The notes under the pieces: model-generated
Database searches by the model: none
The model's input: the letters and a program-made list of their open reading frames with translations, nothing else
What the model was told of the DNA's origin: nothing
Program-made: the position numbers and the translations under genes
Shown: in pieces, positions 43,601-56,859 of the stretch
How positions within the stretch are numbered: position 1 is the stretch's first letter
How the letters are laid out: every line of letters begins with the position of its first letter
Source of the DNA: Asterella californica
Taxonomy: Eukaryota > Streptophyta > Marchantiopsida > Marchantiales > Aytoniaceae
Length of the DNA: 64,000 nt
Direction of reading: 5' to 3'
Assembly: GCA_036924285.1 (NCBI GenBank)
Contig: JAYKYS010000024.1
Location: 1 to 64,000, forward strand

Positions 43601-46600
43601 AAAGACTTCTTGGCCGGCCAAGTCCCAAATTGAAATGGTATCAAATTCTTCTTCACATAACAACTCCACTTCAATCCCCTTGGTCCTCCTCAGACGAGAT
43701 ATGAGTTCACGACCTTTTTTTCGAATGATAGACTCTGAGTTACTCTTCTTGGACATGGTGCTCATCATTGTCCTTTTCAAAGTTGTCTTTCCTGCAACAA
43801 GAATAGGAAATTAATAATCGAAATCATGAATAACTACAAAGTAATTTAATTATAAAGGTTTTCATACTTTAAATACATTAAACTAGATCGCAGTTTCTTT
43901 CTAAGCTTCATAAATTAAAGAGAATATTTGATCTTCCACTAGAACTTTTAATTGTAAGTTATCAATCTAAATGATGCATGAACTCAAAAATTCTTATAGT
44001 ACAAAAAAGAATGTGTTTCATATTTTCACCAGATAAACAAGCTTGGCAGGCTTACTTATTCCAGTCCAATTTTACAATATGTTTCATTACTCTATTAGCA
44101 CAATATAGGTATCAATCTTATGAAAATAATTTAGTTTGGAACTGAAAATAAAAATTTTGCTAAATCAAATTACATTACATTGAGTGTATATTGTACAACA
44201 CTGTAATGTGTTTTTGCTATTTTCAGGAGAACGACTAATACATATAGACACAAGCTTAAACCTTACCTATACAGTGATCATCTACTTTCATTCTAGATAT
44301 CTCACAGTGTCTACAAACTGGTGAAAAGCTTGATGGCAAAACCTTAACACTCAAACTCACCCCAAAGGCAAATATGCTTATGGTGTAAAAGTGAACAAAC
44401 ACCCACCGGCAAATTTCAACAACATTGGGAAATTAAAAGGAGTTTATATTACAGCGGGAGACTACTAGGCTCATGGACGGTCCTATAAACGATTACCTCT
44501 CGAGGTACCCTCGTCCAAAGGAGAGTACCTCGAAAGGACGCAAACTCAGAAAGAGCGAGGGCTTCAAAAAGAAAAATATGATTGTAAAAATTGTAAAAGT
44601 TATACTAGATTAGAACTCTATAACAAAACTCCAACTAAAATATTATATTTTGTTGGAGTCAAACTCATGATGACAAATAGTATACTATAGTCCTCTTTCC
44701 TCTCTTTTACAGCAGACACCACATAATCATTTATTGCTTCTCCTTGTTACTAGTGCAGAAGTGAGAATGCATGATGAAACAAACAGATATACAAAAAAGA
44801 GTTAAAAAAACAGATCCAAGACTTTAAGAACTAGAAAGTGAGCAACATCAAAAAGCCTTCAATTGTATGAAACTAACTATTCCTCTAACTCATGCATTCA
44901 ATCTGGTTCGATCTATTCCGTTATGCTATTTTTACTCTTTTAATGTTTTTGAATTTTTTTATCTTCTAACTCTCTTGAGTATATCCTAAGAAAAGTGAAT
45001 AGCAAGTTGAATGACATTACAACCCTGAACTCTCACAAGTTGAGAGTGATGAAGATTACCTGCAAATGGCTCTCCGCACAAGAACACCCGACCTGCCTTC
45101 GCTCCGTCGAATGTCAATTTTGCGCCTGCAAGGACCGAAAAGTAGCCCGCCTGCTTCTTGTTTCTTCTCAGTGCTTCCTCGATGAGGGCACTCTTTCCAT
45201 CTATCTTCCACTCTGTATCCCTTACATCTATCTTCTCTAGAATGAAGTTCACTTGAAGTAGATCCATCATATCTCGGAAGTTCTCATCATTCAGACCATT
45301 CGCACTTTCAAGGTCTAAATTTCTAATGGATGTGTTTCTACGCAGATGAGAAAAAAGGTTCCCCCATCCGTCCTTGGAAATGTTGTAACTGCTGGAAGTA
45401 CAACACCGAATCATCTTCAAACTTTCCAGTGAGGAGTTAGAAGTCAACTTGTCTACAATAGATGTAAAGTCCGGATAGCCTACATCAACTTCGTAGATGC
45501 TTACTTCTTTTAACCAGGTAGTTTCTAGGAATAAAGATATCTTACAACCGTCCCTATACTTGAATAAAGTATGATAAGTAAGAAGGGATAAATGTAACAA
45601 AGAGCTTCTTTGACTAGCGTTCCACATTTCTGTATAACCATTTCTCATCTCCTCCAACATCTGTTCTGAATAACTATCGATGTAGAAATGAATTTTGAAT
45701 TGACGTAATGTGGGTGGATGGAGAAGACTTCTTCCTATGCTTTTCCATTCATCTAAGCTAAAGCGAGTGAAAGTCCTAGGGCTTTTCAATTCATCATAGG
45801 AAAGATCAATGAAAATAGAGGTGATGTTGCCACCTATAAGACTAACCAATGCTTGTGATGTTATTCCTTCCCGATTTTCCCGGAGCTCTAGACGTTCTAG
45901 AAGGGGATGTGAGCATGTTGCACTGTATACCTCCACAAGAACATCCGTCAGTTCCTCATACACGGAAAGGTACTTCAAACGAGCAGAACCTTTTAATGCA
46001 CGTGACAGAGCTTCTTTAGCATCTCCGTTTAGTCGAAGTACCTTATCGAGGTAAAGCTTTTCAAGGTAGGGTGCACAAGATATGATTTCCGCCACAGACA
46101 ACATAACGCTTCCTTCAAGCTCTCCATAGAAGCTCACAACCTTCAACTCATGATGCTGCTTTGATCGGAGAGCGGAGGCGACTTCCGTGACCAACTTTGC
46201 TCTTAATTTCATTGCAAGTGTATCTCCAAGAGATAACTTTTGTAGGTTAAGAGATCCGCTGATAAGTTTTTGGAACAGAGGGCCAATCAATGCTTCTTCC
46301 TCTGCAGACTTGAACGGCGTTATCCAAATCTCTTCCAACTGAGCGGTATTTTGGAAGTGTATCAGAAGAACTTCCCACTCCTTCACCGACAAATGCCATC
46401 TTCTCACTTCGTCACTACGGAAGCTCTTCAGAGAGTTGCACATACCCAGTGCTTCGAACACCATTAGTCGCACCTCCGTGCGCCTACGACATTGTCGCCC
46501 TTGCGGTATAAAGAAATCACCATAGTCTTTGTCCCCTAACGCTGGCAAAAACCGAACCGGTTTTTCATCGGAACCCAAACTCCCTGCCAGACAATGCAAC

Positions 46601-46737
46601 AAATTCTGGAGCGCTTGAGGAAGCAGAAGCTGTGAGTCGGCTGCCTCTGTTTCTGTCTCCTGACTGACCTTCTCACGAAGGCTCTCCGCAGCTCCACTTT
46701 CCACCTGAAGCACCTCCACCCCATCTCTGTGCTCCAT
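40604..46737 (-). CDS. LRR-Roc-COR (ROCO) GTPase with EF-hand-like loop
   Basis: Three exons: 46737-45060, 43791-42449, 42190-40604, joined by GT-AG introns (CAG|GTAATC...TTGCAG|GA; CAA|GTAAGT...TCCAG|AT), giving 1535 aa with no frame break. Residues about 100-520 are leucine-rich repeats. Intron 1 splits the Walker A loop, which reads GEPFAGKTTL (555-564) only after splicing. The Roc domain also has WDLAGQE (615-621; switch II) and a G4-like THKD (693-696). COR follows (LHAVASYMHDIGA; LIVVQLNWLSQNLLGELI), with a calcium-loop-like DIDGSGFISSQD at 894-905. FYPRYQ|IHLRKQM spans intron 2. A coiled coil (about 1270-1330) and a C-terminal region with no kinase end the protein. Plant relatives include TORNADO1, a developmental scaffold GTPase; function here is inferred only as a GTP-switch. 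Looks intact. Confidence 0.9.
42191..42448 (-). other. ROCO gene intron 2 (258 bp)
   Basis: Phase-0 intron with donor GTAAGT and acceptor ATATCCAG; it restores COR homology across the junction. Confidence 0.85.
43792..45059 (-). other. ROCO gene intron 1 (1268 bp)
   Basis: Phase-1 GT-AG intron that interrupts the P-loop. It is AT-rich and contains an imperfect 16-bp hairpin at 44497-44536 that may mark a small insertion. Confidence 0.85.
44497..44536. repeat. Hairpin in ROCO intron 1
   Basis: CTCTCGAGGTACCCTC and GAGAGTACCTCGAAAG pair at 14 of 16 positions around an 8-nt loop. It shares a GAGGTACC core with the MITE palindrome at 8294-8329. Confidence 0.6.
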
Positions 46738-49260
46738 ACTCTTGACTCCAAGCTTCTAGATCTGCCACTTGGGAGCTGCCGCTATGGAGCATGATGACGA
46801 TGACAATGAATCAGAATTCAAGTATGAACTGCGTATTTTCAGGGATCTAATTAGAGAGTGTCCTCATGATCATATGAGAGGATTCATGATGTCTCTCCAG
46901 TTGACTTCAAGAAATCGAGATAATATTTATCGTAAACTTACTCGTTGTTTGGTGAGCTTCAAGAGAAGAAATTTCTAGCTCTTGGACCCATGATGAGCTT
47001 CAGGAGATTGCAGTCGCAAGAAAGTTGTTGAGTTTGACGTTGAGATGGTCAAACTAAAACTTCAGAACGTCTCTATAGTTGTATTCGCTCTTTCCACCTT
47101 GGAAAACTCGCATGAGAGCTGGATTGTAATGATCATGAAACGAATATACACACATCAATTTGATACACACCAACAGATAGAGTATAGTTTTTAGTTATTG
47201 CAAGAAAGAATTCGGTATTCACGACAATTATAGAGCATTCAGAATGTTCAGCTCCGTGTTCTTTTACACCACAACTCCCGAATCCATCTATAGAAACTTG
47301 CTGTTAACAAACTGCTTTGCCCTTGGGAGGAGGAACTGGTGAACGTCCATACGAGCTGGAAAGCATCTCTCTGATAATTGACGGTTATAATCTCCATAAA
47401 AGTTCTTCACAAATTCGAAACTATAACTAATCAAATGGAATTAAGAATGTCTCTGTTAGTGATGGATTGAAATCAACAGAAACAGATGAACATGCTTCTG
47501 TGAAGCATAGAGATTCAACATCATGTTGTTTGTACTTGAAATGATGAGAAAAGAATTCCAGTTTGATGATGAGTAGACTTACCCGTTATGTTGATGAAGT
47601 TCAAGTAAGAACTTTGTAGCGTCTAGATTCCCGATGAACTTGATAAGATCTGAGGTGAAGGGCAGAAACGACGGTATTAGTACCCTTGCAGAATGTTGTT
47701 GGAAGTTGTCAAGTCAAGTAATTAAAGCTTTTGTTCATCAACAGGAGATATTTCCTCTTCTAGAGAATTTCGAATTTCAGCAACACTCTTTGTCTTGCAT
47801 GACCGACTAGCATGAATGTGAAAACATGACACATGCACGGACTGCAATGACATACATGAGACTGAAGCATAATCAAATACAGGATAAAGATGTAACAGTT
47901 GATACATGCACATTGTGAACTAAAAGAACTGAAGTGATCAGATGATTAAAGATCCGAACTCTTTCATGAGTAAACTTGGTAAGAAGTTGACACTCACAAT
48001 AAACTTAGCCAAAATCCTTGCAGCTTCAAGTTTTGTGAGACTGAAGAGATGATTTGGGCAACGCTGCCTATCCTACATGGTAGTCTGGCATGACTGTGAT
48101 AACATAACAAGTACTGCAATGAACGATTTATACAACCATATCATATTACTGAGTCAGATACACTGTATGGACCGATTCATGGAATCACAACTAAAGGAGT
48201 TGAAGACGCTTAGATGAACGACCTTACTCAAGGGAAAACCTGGTAGAAACTTGACACTCAGAGTATTCAGCACGGAGCTCTAATACACGACAGCCTTGGC
48301 TTTCCCAGGTCTTCAAACTTGATCAATCATACTCGTTCTGACCTGCAAAACACAGATGCACCACCTTGCAAGCTTAGTGCAATATCTGGAACGCGGATTA
48401 GTTGGTATATATAGATGTCGCGCAAGTGGATAAATCTAGATTAAATGTAAATAGTGCTTCGACAAAGAGTTCCGGTTCTCAAAATCCATGGACGGAGATG
48501 CCATTAGTAAGAGATATGAGTCCGGGTGATCTATGTGTAGGAAGAGGAAACTGAATTTATACCTTTATTTCGTTTCCTAAATACGGTTCCAAGTAGTGGT
48601 AGAAGCAGCAGCAAAAGAGCAAAAGCAGATTTTGAGGAAAAGAAAATATAAAGTTTGGAAACATCAGTACGAAAAGGAAAATGGAAGCTTTGAACAAATT
48701 TTTCTGTCAGTGTGGACAATCCTTTCAACTTATCTCGGGCCCCAATCTAGAAGTTTACAAACCTTCTAACTAAACCACATCACAATAACGCTTACGGATC
48801 ACATACTTCTCATCACAACGTTGTGCCCTCTCCAGATATACTTGCAGCGTGGTAGCCTTTTTGTTCCGAATCAGCGAACGGTAGACTTGATATGCACCTC
48901 CATCATCTGGTCTCTGCTTCACAGGTATCACATGGTAAGTGATTGTCATCTCCGGTTAATTTATAATAGAAAGTCACATTTCATCCATGGCCGAATGCAT
49001 GTCGCACGTTCAGTTACTTTAATTCCGCTGGTTCTCGAGGTCAGACAGGCCAGAGCATGGAAGTCTTGAATCAACCATAAGTCGTGGACTGAAAACTTAC
49101 AGCTGACACGATCGAAATTGAGGTGAAAGAGTGATCACGAAGGTGCACTTCTGCAATCAAAGTTACTTCAGGAACAGCAATGGGCCTACTGTACATAGAA
49201 GCTGCACAATACTAGTATGACTTAGTAAGTACCTCAACTCCTGGCTCAATTAAACGAGGC
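46738..49260. other. Intergenic DNA upstream of the ROCO gene
   Basis: Presumably holds the ROCO promoter on its left side; no clear TATA element identified. The 69-codon plus frame at 46769-46978 starts only 31 bp from the ROCO ATG and has no domain, so it is not called. The remainder shows no gene I recognise. Confidence 0.4.
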
Positions 49261-49261
49261 G

Positions 49262-50566
49262 ATGTATGTTCTCTCCCAGTCTGAGTCGATGCAAAACAGC
49301 AATGAAGCGCGCGCAAAGAGGTCACCCCGAGCAGTTAGATGGCAATGCAGCTCACAGCGTCTGCAACATGTACATTGCGGGTGCTTCTACATCGATATCC
49401 GATCAATAAAAAAACGGGTTCATCGGTTGCAAGACTCCCTGAGTCCCATACAGTCGCAGCTTCGAAGATTTCTTGAGGTGTGAAGTAAGAAGGAAGTTAC
49501 AGCATTGGCCGGAAGTCAAAGCAAGACCTACAGTAGCAATCGATGCATATGGACGAAAGCGAAGATAGGTGAGTTTTCTGATAAGGACCGCCGGCCTTCC
49601 CTGCATGTGATGATAAGTTGGAATCTGAAGCCGACCCCAGGTCTACTAGGTAGGAAATCACACCGCACTATAACATGCTTCTATTGCAGCAATGCATTAT
49701 CAAGCGCTCTGGGACATGTGTAGCATGGCCAGTGGCCTAGATTGTCAGAAAATTGTAGAATTATAGTCCACGTGGTGCAGGGAGCAACTTCGAACCTTCC
49801 TCTGGGCCACAAAGTCGCAGGGTCTGGATCATAGCTTTTATCTTATCGTTCGGGTTTCTTCCCAACCACGATAAAGTAAATAGGAATGACCTCACCAGCA
49901 GCTGGTCAGCTGGGCAGCTGTTGCATACGACAAACAGGAAACGATATCGAGGACTCTTTGGTCCGCGTCTACGGATCTTAAAACGTGTTTTATTTAGTAA
50001 TCATGTGGACTTGGTCAGACCTGTCCAATACTTTACTTTGAGATCTATTACACGATAGTCGGTAACAGCGCGTCAGATGCGATTAGCTCCTATAGGGAGG
50101 GTCTTCCAGTAACTTAATGTAAAGGCGAAGCGAAAGAAAAGTATAACCAAAGATCTCCCAGAGAACATTTACTCGCAAGAGATTTTGGGTGTAGCCGGAA
50201 CTTCGAGTCCAACAGGAAAGGCTCAGTTTTTAGACAGTGCATCAGACCGAGGTTGGTTGGGAATATGTTCTTTATTCAATCTACTTTGTTGCAGTAGATC
50301 TCGACGTAGGAAGGGAGGACCTGTGGATATACCTTCCTTGGGTTTTCACTGCTGAGGTTAGCAAGTGCAAGTGCCAAGAGCAAGAGAGGATAGTGGCTGT
50401 TCGGGCATGATCAAAGAACATTGCTCCATGTTTGTGTGGACGAGTGAGCCACGAGTATTGTGGTTAGAGTCCGAAAAATCGAGCCACTTTCAATCTTCAC
50501 CAGTCGATTACTACGACGGTTTTCACGGGAAACAACTGCAGTGCCGTACTCAATGAAAAAAGTAAT
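49262..50566. repeat. Mosaic repeat M (arm plus inverted module X)
   Basis: 49262-49630 matches L 7985-8190 plus 8583-8705 and R 58320-58678 in direct orientation. 49640-50560 is module X in inverted orientation relative to 9192, 16085, 59560 and 60605. This copy lacks MITE D and the A-tailed retroposon, so it shows the arm-X junction without them. Confidence 0.7.
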
Positions 50567-50568
50567 AA

Positions 50569-50830
50569 AAAACTTTCAGAATGTTTAGATAGGAGTAACA
50601 TTCTGTTTGATGAATATGAAGTAGGCTTAATTTAGTTAGCTTAACTGGTCTTAGAGAACAGTGGAAAAACTGAACAGGGCTTGAGTTAACCACTTGAAGC
50701 CAAACATTTTGCTGAGTTTTTTCTTCAGACTCCTCTTTAAATAATGAACTCAGATCTGAACGGCCCACAAGCTTAAGGTTGATACAGTAAATATACTCAG
50801 TCTGAGTTATTATTAGTATCTTCAAACTCG
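50569..50830 (+). repeat. Dispersed repeat Z, copy 2
   Basis: Matches 23832-24100; see that entry. Confidence 0.65.
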
Positions 50831-50854
50831 AGAAGAAGATTGGTCTTGGTGTGG

Positions 50855-51810
50855 ATCCAAAGGGAGTGGCAAATGCTCCGTACTTCTTGTGCGGAACTTA
50901 GTCGTAAATCCAGGAGCAGAATCTCGCAGAAGACAGTGTAGCGGAAACTTCCCTGCTAAACAGGGTCGCTCTCGGGCTCAGAGTCTAACGAGAAGGAATG
51001 CCTGCCTGCTTTGCATCCCCGCTGCAACTCGTGGTCAGCCGCTTTCAGTTTCGTGTAAGTAGTTTGGTGCAGTTTTTACTTGCTCATCCTTTCGTTTTCC
51101 ACAATTCGAGTATAGTTTTGGGTCTCGGGTAGGTGGATGAGATGCCACGCATTAAGTTTCTTTCGATGGAATTGAACCTGACTATTCGTGCGCGTGAATA
51201 AGACCTTGGCTTCATCTGTTACTAGCAGTCAACGCTCCGGCATCTTTGTTGGCTTGGCCAGCTGTAATGTAAGCAAAGATTTAAGGTTCGAATTACTTTT
51301 AGGAGATTGTAAGATTCTCTGCAGAGGAACCCACACGAGCAGGCCATGGGCATGTCTCATAACAAGTATAAAACTTGAAGTCGCAGTTTGGGTTTTGATC
51401 CTAGTTGGTTACTGGACCACCTCGGTAAGGATAATCATAGTTCGGGACGACTGCAAAAGAAAATGGGAACAATAATAACAGCAAGATGCTTGCAAGTGGA
51501 CAGGAGTCAAGAGGTCCGCATTTTAACCGAACTGTAGAAGAATGTCAGTTGGTACTAAACCCTATGTCACCCGCTCCGAAGGTTGAGTTGCTTGTCTATG
51601 CAGCTCCTGGCTTCCCGTGCTATAGATCAGACTGTGAAGGCATCCTTCCGCACTCGGTATTTAGCCTATGCCGTTGTGGAGCTTGCACGGGTCTTAGGGT
51701 GAAGCTTTTCATACCTTTCGCATGATTTTGAACCCAAACTGGCCTTGAAATTCAGGTTTTGTGGAACGTATTCGGTGCCGTTAACACACCACATACAACG
51801 CAAAAGTCTT
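50855..51810 (+). repeat. Dispersed repeat Y, copy 2
   Basis: Matches 39180-40070 with about 75 bp extra near 50972-51050. No protein conserved between the copies. Confidence 0.75.
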
Positions 51811-54800
51811 CACGGTCCTCAACGTTTTAGTGTGTATTACTGGCGTCATACCTTGGTATTATTAGCGTACTAACACTTGGTATTTAGGGCACTGAGTTGA
51901 AAGATCCCTGTCTCTTTTTGATTCTGTTGTTACAAAACTGAAAATTGTATTCCAAGTTTCTCATAATATAGAACTTTATCTCCCACCACAAGAGAATACC
52001 ACCAGCTTGTTAGAGGAAGATGATGCGATTGGATGATGTGAAAACAGTTTTTGACGCAAAAGATCTGGAAGATACTTTGAAAGCCAAGACAATTCATTAT
52101 CGTCAGAATCTATCGCCGCGTCTCCTTCAACGCCTTTCTCTCAGAAGATGTAAATTGTGTACTTGACTAAGTTTTAGATGATTTAGAACTTCCCAACAAT
52201 AGAAAGTTGGATGGATTTTTCCGGAAAAACTAAAACTTTGAGGACTTGAGTTCATGTCACCTCCCTCTTATCTCAAACTATGAACTTTTGAGTGTACTTC
52301 TAAATTTTACTTAGTTTACGCTATCACTATGATTAGAAAAAGAAATGTTTCGGATGATTTTTCTAGAGACGATGTGTCGTGTATGGGAGTGGAAAGTGCT
52401 TTGTCCAAAAAGGAAAATGTTTGTGTGAGTTCTTGAATGTGTAACATTTTTGAAAGTCACAAACAACTCATTCTAATCATTAACTCTTGTAGAGTTCTTG
52501 TGGCTAGAACAATAGGTACTTGGTTAGTGCCGCGAGAGAGAAAACCTCTTTAATTGAGAGGTTAAATATCATCTCTAACCATTTCTAATTAATGTCAAGG
52601 GGATATTTCATTCTGAATAAAAACAATAAACTAAGTGGGATGTGTTTTCTTATGGAAATTACGCTCTAAGAAAAAGATACTTTTACAAGATTTGATTTTA
52701 GTGCTTCTTAAGTGTGTTAAATATGTTTTAGATGAATTTATCTTTATAACAACAATATACACTATTAAGTCATTTAAATATTTAAGATCTATACCACATT
52801 AAATGCTAAGCAATGGACAAATGAGGATGAGAAACTTGGAGAACATAAAACGTTTGAACTATTTCATTTCTGACCTCATTTGATAAAACTTTCTTATCAT
52901 TCTTGAGAATGTATTTTTTACCTTTTTGACTTTTTATCTTGTTTTGCATGCATATCCTGTACGTACCATTCTTCTTCATTTTTGTTGCAAAGAACATTTC
53001 TTGGAGGGTGTGGGATATGTAACATGTAACAGCAAGCTGATGTCAATAAATCCATTGATATCAGTGAGAAATAACTGATCGTAGAGGAATGTTGACTTTT
53101 ATCAATAATAAATATATTGATACTTATTTAATTTTAGAAGTATTTCTGTACATAATAGGTTACTCGTTCCTCATATCATAACAAATTTTTTGAGATGTAT
53201 ACTATGGAAGAACTTGTGATAAGCTTTTGAGTTCGCTAGCTTGTGTCATATAACTAATGGTTATGGCTACGCTGGTCTCGACTTAATCTGAGAATCATCA
53301 TATGAACTTTTGAAAAGCAATTAGACGTGCTGTAAATAAGTTGGAGAGCGAGAGAGATTTTACAATGATGAGCAAGCAAGGAAAATGAAGAGAGATATAT
53401 TCAAATAGAGGGGTCAGATTGAGTGTAGTAACTATTTGCATGCAAATGGTTCTAATGGAATATCTCTCCGTATGATTTGAACACACATCGATACCTCTAT
53501 GTGCAATATTTTCACATTAGTTTTCTGTAGACTACGAGTAGCGTGATGCTTCTGTTGTGTCATCGTCAATAAACACATCTTCCCATCGACTCTTCATCAG
53601 TTTATGCTCGAGACTTTCCTATTTGCTGATTACTACATTAAGAAGACCACATCAAGAACTATATCTGCACCAATCAAAAATAAGTCTTGAAAAGATATAG
53701 AAAGAAATAAAAGATTGCATAAGTATCTCAAAAGTTGGAGGTATGTACTTTATTTGTGTATAAGAGAGGTTACGCCATTGACATTCTAAATGGCTTTCGT
53801 AGGTGTGGTATACAAAACTGGCTTTTGCATGCATCTTATGAAATGTGTATGAAACAAATGTTCGTCTATTTGTTTTTAAAATTCAAGATTGGATTTCGAG
53901 TACATTTTTTAAGATAAACAGTTAATATGGTAAGTATATATAAAAGTTTGGAAGCTATATGTATAGCTAAGAGATATCTTAACTGCATGACATGCATATG
54001 TTGCTTATAAGTTGCATATTTTGCTAATATGAGTTATCTGTTATCATGACAGAAAAGATAATTATCGACTTATTCAAGTTTTTTACCGCAGAACAATTAT
54101 TTTCACATGCGTTATCTGGAAAGCTGAACTTAGTAGTTACAATCTACTCTCTAATCGCATAGGTAAGTGGGATCAAAAATATATGCATTTAAGGGATCAA
54201 AAATATATGCATTTAACGTGATATGCAAATAAAGAATTTGACTAAAAATAATATTTTGATTTCGGTTCAAGTAAATATGGTGTGAAAAGCTTAGTAGTTG
54301 TAGCCTGGTTACCTTGATCTAATATTTTTTCTTAAGTTTCTGATATAGTATTTGTATTTATAAGAAATATAAATACAAATATACAAGATAATACAATATA
54401 AAAGATACATAAAGTAGGAGCTTGTGCTCATATGAGCAAAATCAACGGTGGAGATCGTTTCACGATTTCCTTTAACTACATAATTAACCTTCATGCAACA
54501 TGTAATTAAAGGTTCTATAGTTATCCTCCTTGAATCTTGATTGTTCTTGTCTATTTTTATATAATTAGATAAATATACAAATATAAAACATATATTTAAA
54601 GAGATGGATTGTATCATACTTGTAACTTCTTAAATTGAACTAATTTGTGCTTCATTCAGTATGAAAATGCTAACCTGTACTGTAGTCACGTTAATGCCCA
54701 ATCCAAACTTCCAAAAGATGTCACGAGACTACTACTAAATCCACATGGATCCAACCGTCTTGCTAGTTGAACTAGAGTCTGATATCAATTGTGCCATAGA

Positions 54801-55293
54801 TATATAATCTTTTTGCTTGTCTCTATGTGTATTGGAGGGATTCTAGATGAACCTTGTTCATTCTAGAGCATCTTCTATAAACATTAAAAAACAGTGAACG
54901 AATCTTATTCTATATATTCTTTTGACTGTCAGTTTCTATTGGAAGAGAATTTTAACTATGATTTCTTATGCGAGCTTATAACTGATTGATATACTTGCTG
55001 GAAATATTTGAGTTCTTGAAGAAACGACCATCAAATTAGTATAGAAATAGGGAGAGAGGGAAGGGCGTAGTCATATCTTCTTTTTTTTGCATGACAACAT
55101 TGTAGAGAGAAATTCGGTAAAAGTGAATCATTACTGATGATGGTATTATCATAGTTGATGAAGCTTGAAATGCAGACGACAGTGTTTATCAACATGCACG
55201 AAGAAATAATGCAAACTCCTCCAACGGAGAAACAATTACACTTGGACATTCTCCTTCTCTTCTTGCAACTTGGAACATTGAAACATTGGTCAT
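51811..55293. other. AT-rich intergenic DNA
   Basis: About 3.5 kb with only short frames, none with a domain. A 24-bp tandem duplication lies at 54169-54216. Confidence 0.5.
54169..54216. repeat. 24-bp tandem duplication
   Basis: GGGATCAAAAATATATGCAT... repeated exactly at 54169 and 54193. Confidence 0.85.
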
Positions 55294-55857
55294 ATATAAC
55301 ATATACATGTACAGTAATCTGATGTGACATGGTGTGAAGCTTGATGAACACCTCCTATCCTAATTCAATGATTAGCCTAGTTTAGACCTAAACTTTGTGT
55401 GAACTAAAACCGTTCCTTTGTAAACTCGTCATGTTCTAGCACATGTTAGTTTAAACTAGGTCGACGCTTGTGTAAACGTACACTCATATTGTTAGGTAAA
55501 AAATGTTGAAAAATGCATCTCCAAATCATGAAATCAAGGTGTTGACTGTAAAACTGACTAAATGTTAAGAAATATACCTTCAAAACAGTTATTGCATTTC
55601 TCGGATGAAAAATACGAGTGTCGCACGGAGAAGATATATTAGAATATGACAGTTTCAGCTAATTAGTACAGCTGTTAATGATTTGTAACTGTGAACGAGT
55701 TGTAAGTTGGAAGCCAAAGACCAGTACAGTAATGTCACTCGAGTGTAGAAGTTTGTGAAGTCTACGTTTTGTCCTAGCTTTATTTATCTTTAAGGACTTC
55801 TGGAAAAAAACGACCTCCATATATGTGAAGATGGAAGAGGTGAGCAAGCATCATTCA

Positions 55858-55899
55858 TTTATTACCTAACCTTTCCGACGGGAAGGGTTAAGTAATAAA
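55858..55899. repeat. Hairpin h3 with CTAACCTTTCC core
   Basis: TTTATTAC (55858-55865) and GTAATAAA (55892-55899) enclose CTAACCTTTCC / GGGAAGGGTTA. Lies in an R-specific insertion of about 320 bp. Confidence 0.6.
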
Positions 55900-56859
55900 G
55901 GGAAGTATTTTATTATGTATCGTTATGGTGAACTAGTCTCCCGCACTTGTACTTCCTGAAGCGCAAACTTCTGTACTCCACTTATGGGTTTTCTAATCAC
56001 GTTTCCAGAAACAACTAACATATAATATTTAATGCTATTTAATACTTTTATTAAACTTAATTTAGAATATTCATATAATATTTACATCATTTCCGGTATC
56101 TTAAAGAGAGCAAAAGTACAGAAGTGGATAGAGCATGCTTATTCACAGCTCTCATTTGTGTACCAATGGACATAAACAGTTCTTGGTTCTCTAGGCTCAC
56201 TTTCGGAGTGACTTCAGATTTCTAGAACCTTCGTGATTCAAAAACAGTCTTTCTTGATCATCATCCTCTGCAGCGACAGCCAACGAAGTTTGCATAAGTC
56301 ACCAGGATGATACCGCTTGTCATATACGTGTCTCTGGCTCTGGTCGAGAAGCACCCGAATGGATTTTTTTCTTTGCGTAAATGTCCTCTCATCGCTAAGA
56401 TTAGTCTCAACCAAGGGTTCTATCCTCGCTTCTCGTGCCTCAAAACTTGAGCATCCTCCGGTTCTAACGCACCTCAGAACTTGGACTCAACACTTAAAGG
56501 CATGTGAAGACTGGCTTTGATTAAAATGAAATATATTTCTGTTCGTGGAAAAATCTGAAGCTCTCTGAAGCTGTGATGTACTTGCATGTAAGGTAATATT
56601 CTTCTCTATATCCTCCATTGCAAATATGATCAACATCTTGTCCTTCACTACCTGATCATTTCACCTCGGAGTAGCTTGATTGGATATTGCTCCGAACTCA
56701 ACATGATCCTGTTCAACTCAAGACGAGCTATCACATGCTGTATGCCCTCTTGTGGTAACCAAAACTCATCTGTATAGTATTGTTTGCTCCAAAGGCGTGT
56801 TTTCTCCTCAACCTTGGCCATCTTGAACTGCTAGTTAAACGTAATCGAGTTGATCTATC

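Noticed and set aside
46769..46978. 69-aa ORF divergent from the ROCO gene
   Set aside because: Starts 31 bp from the ROCO ATG, has no domain and no supporting context; probably within its 5' UTR/promoter.
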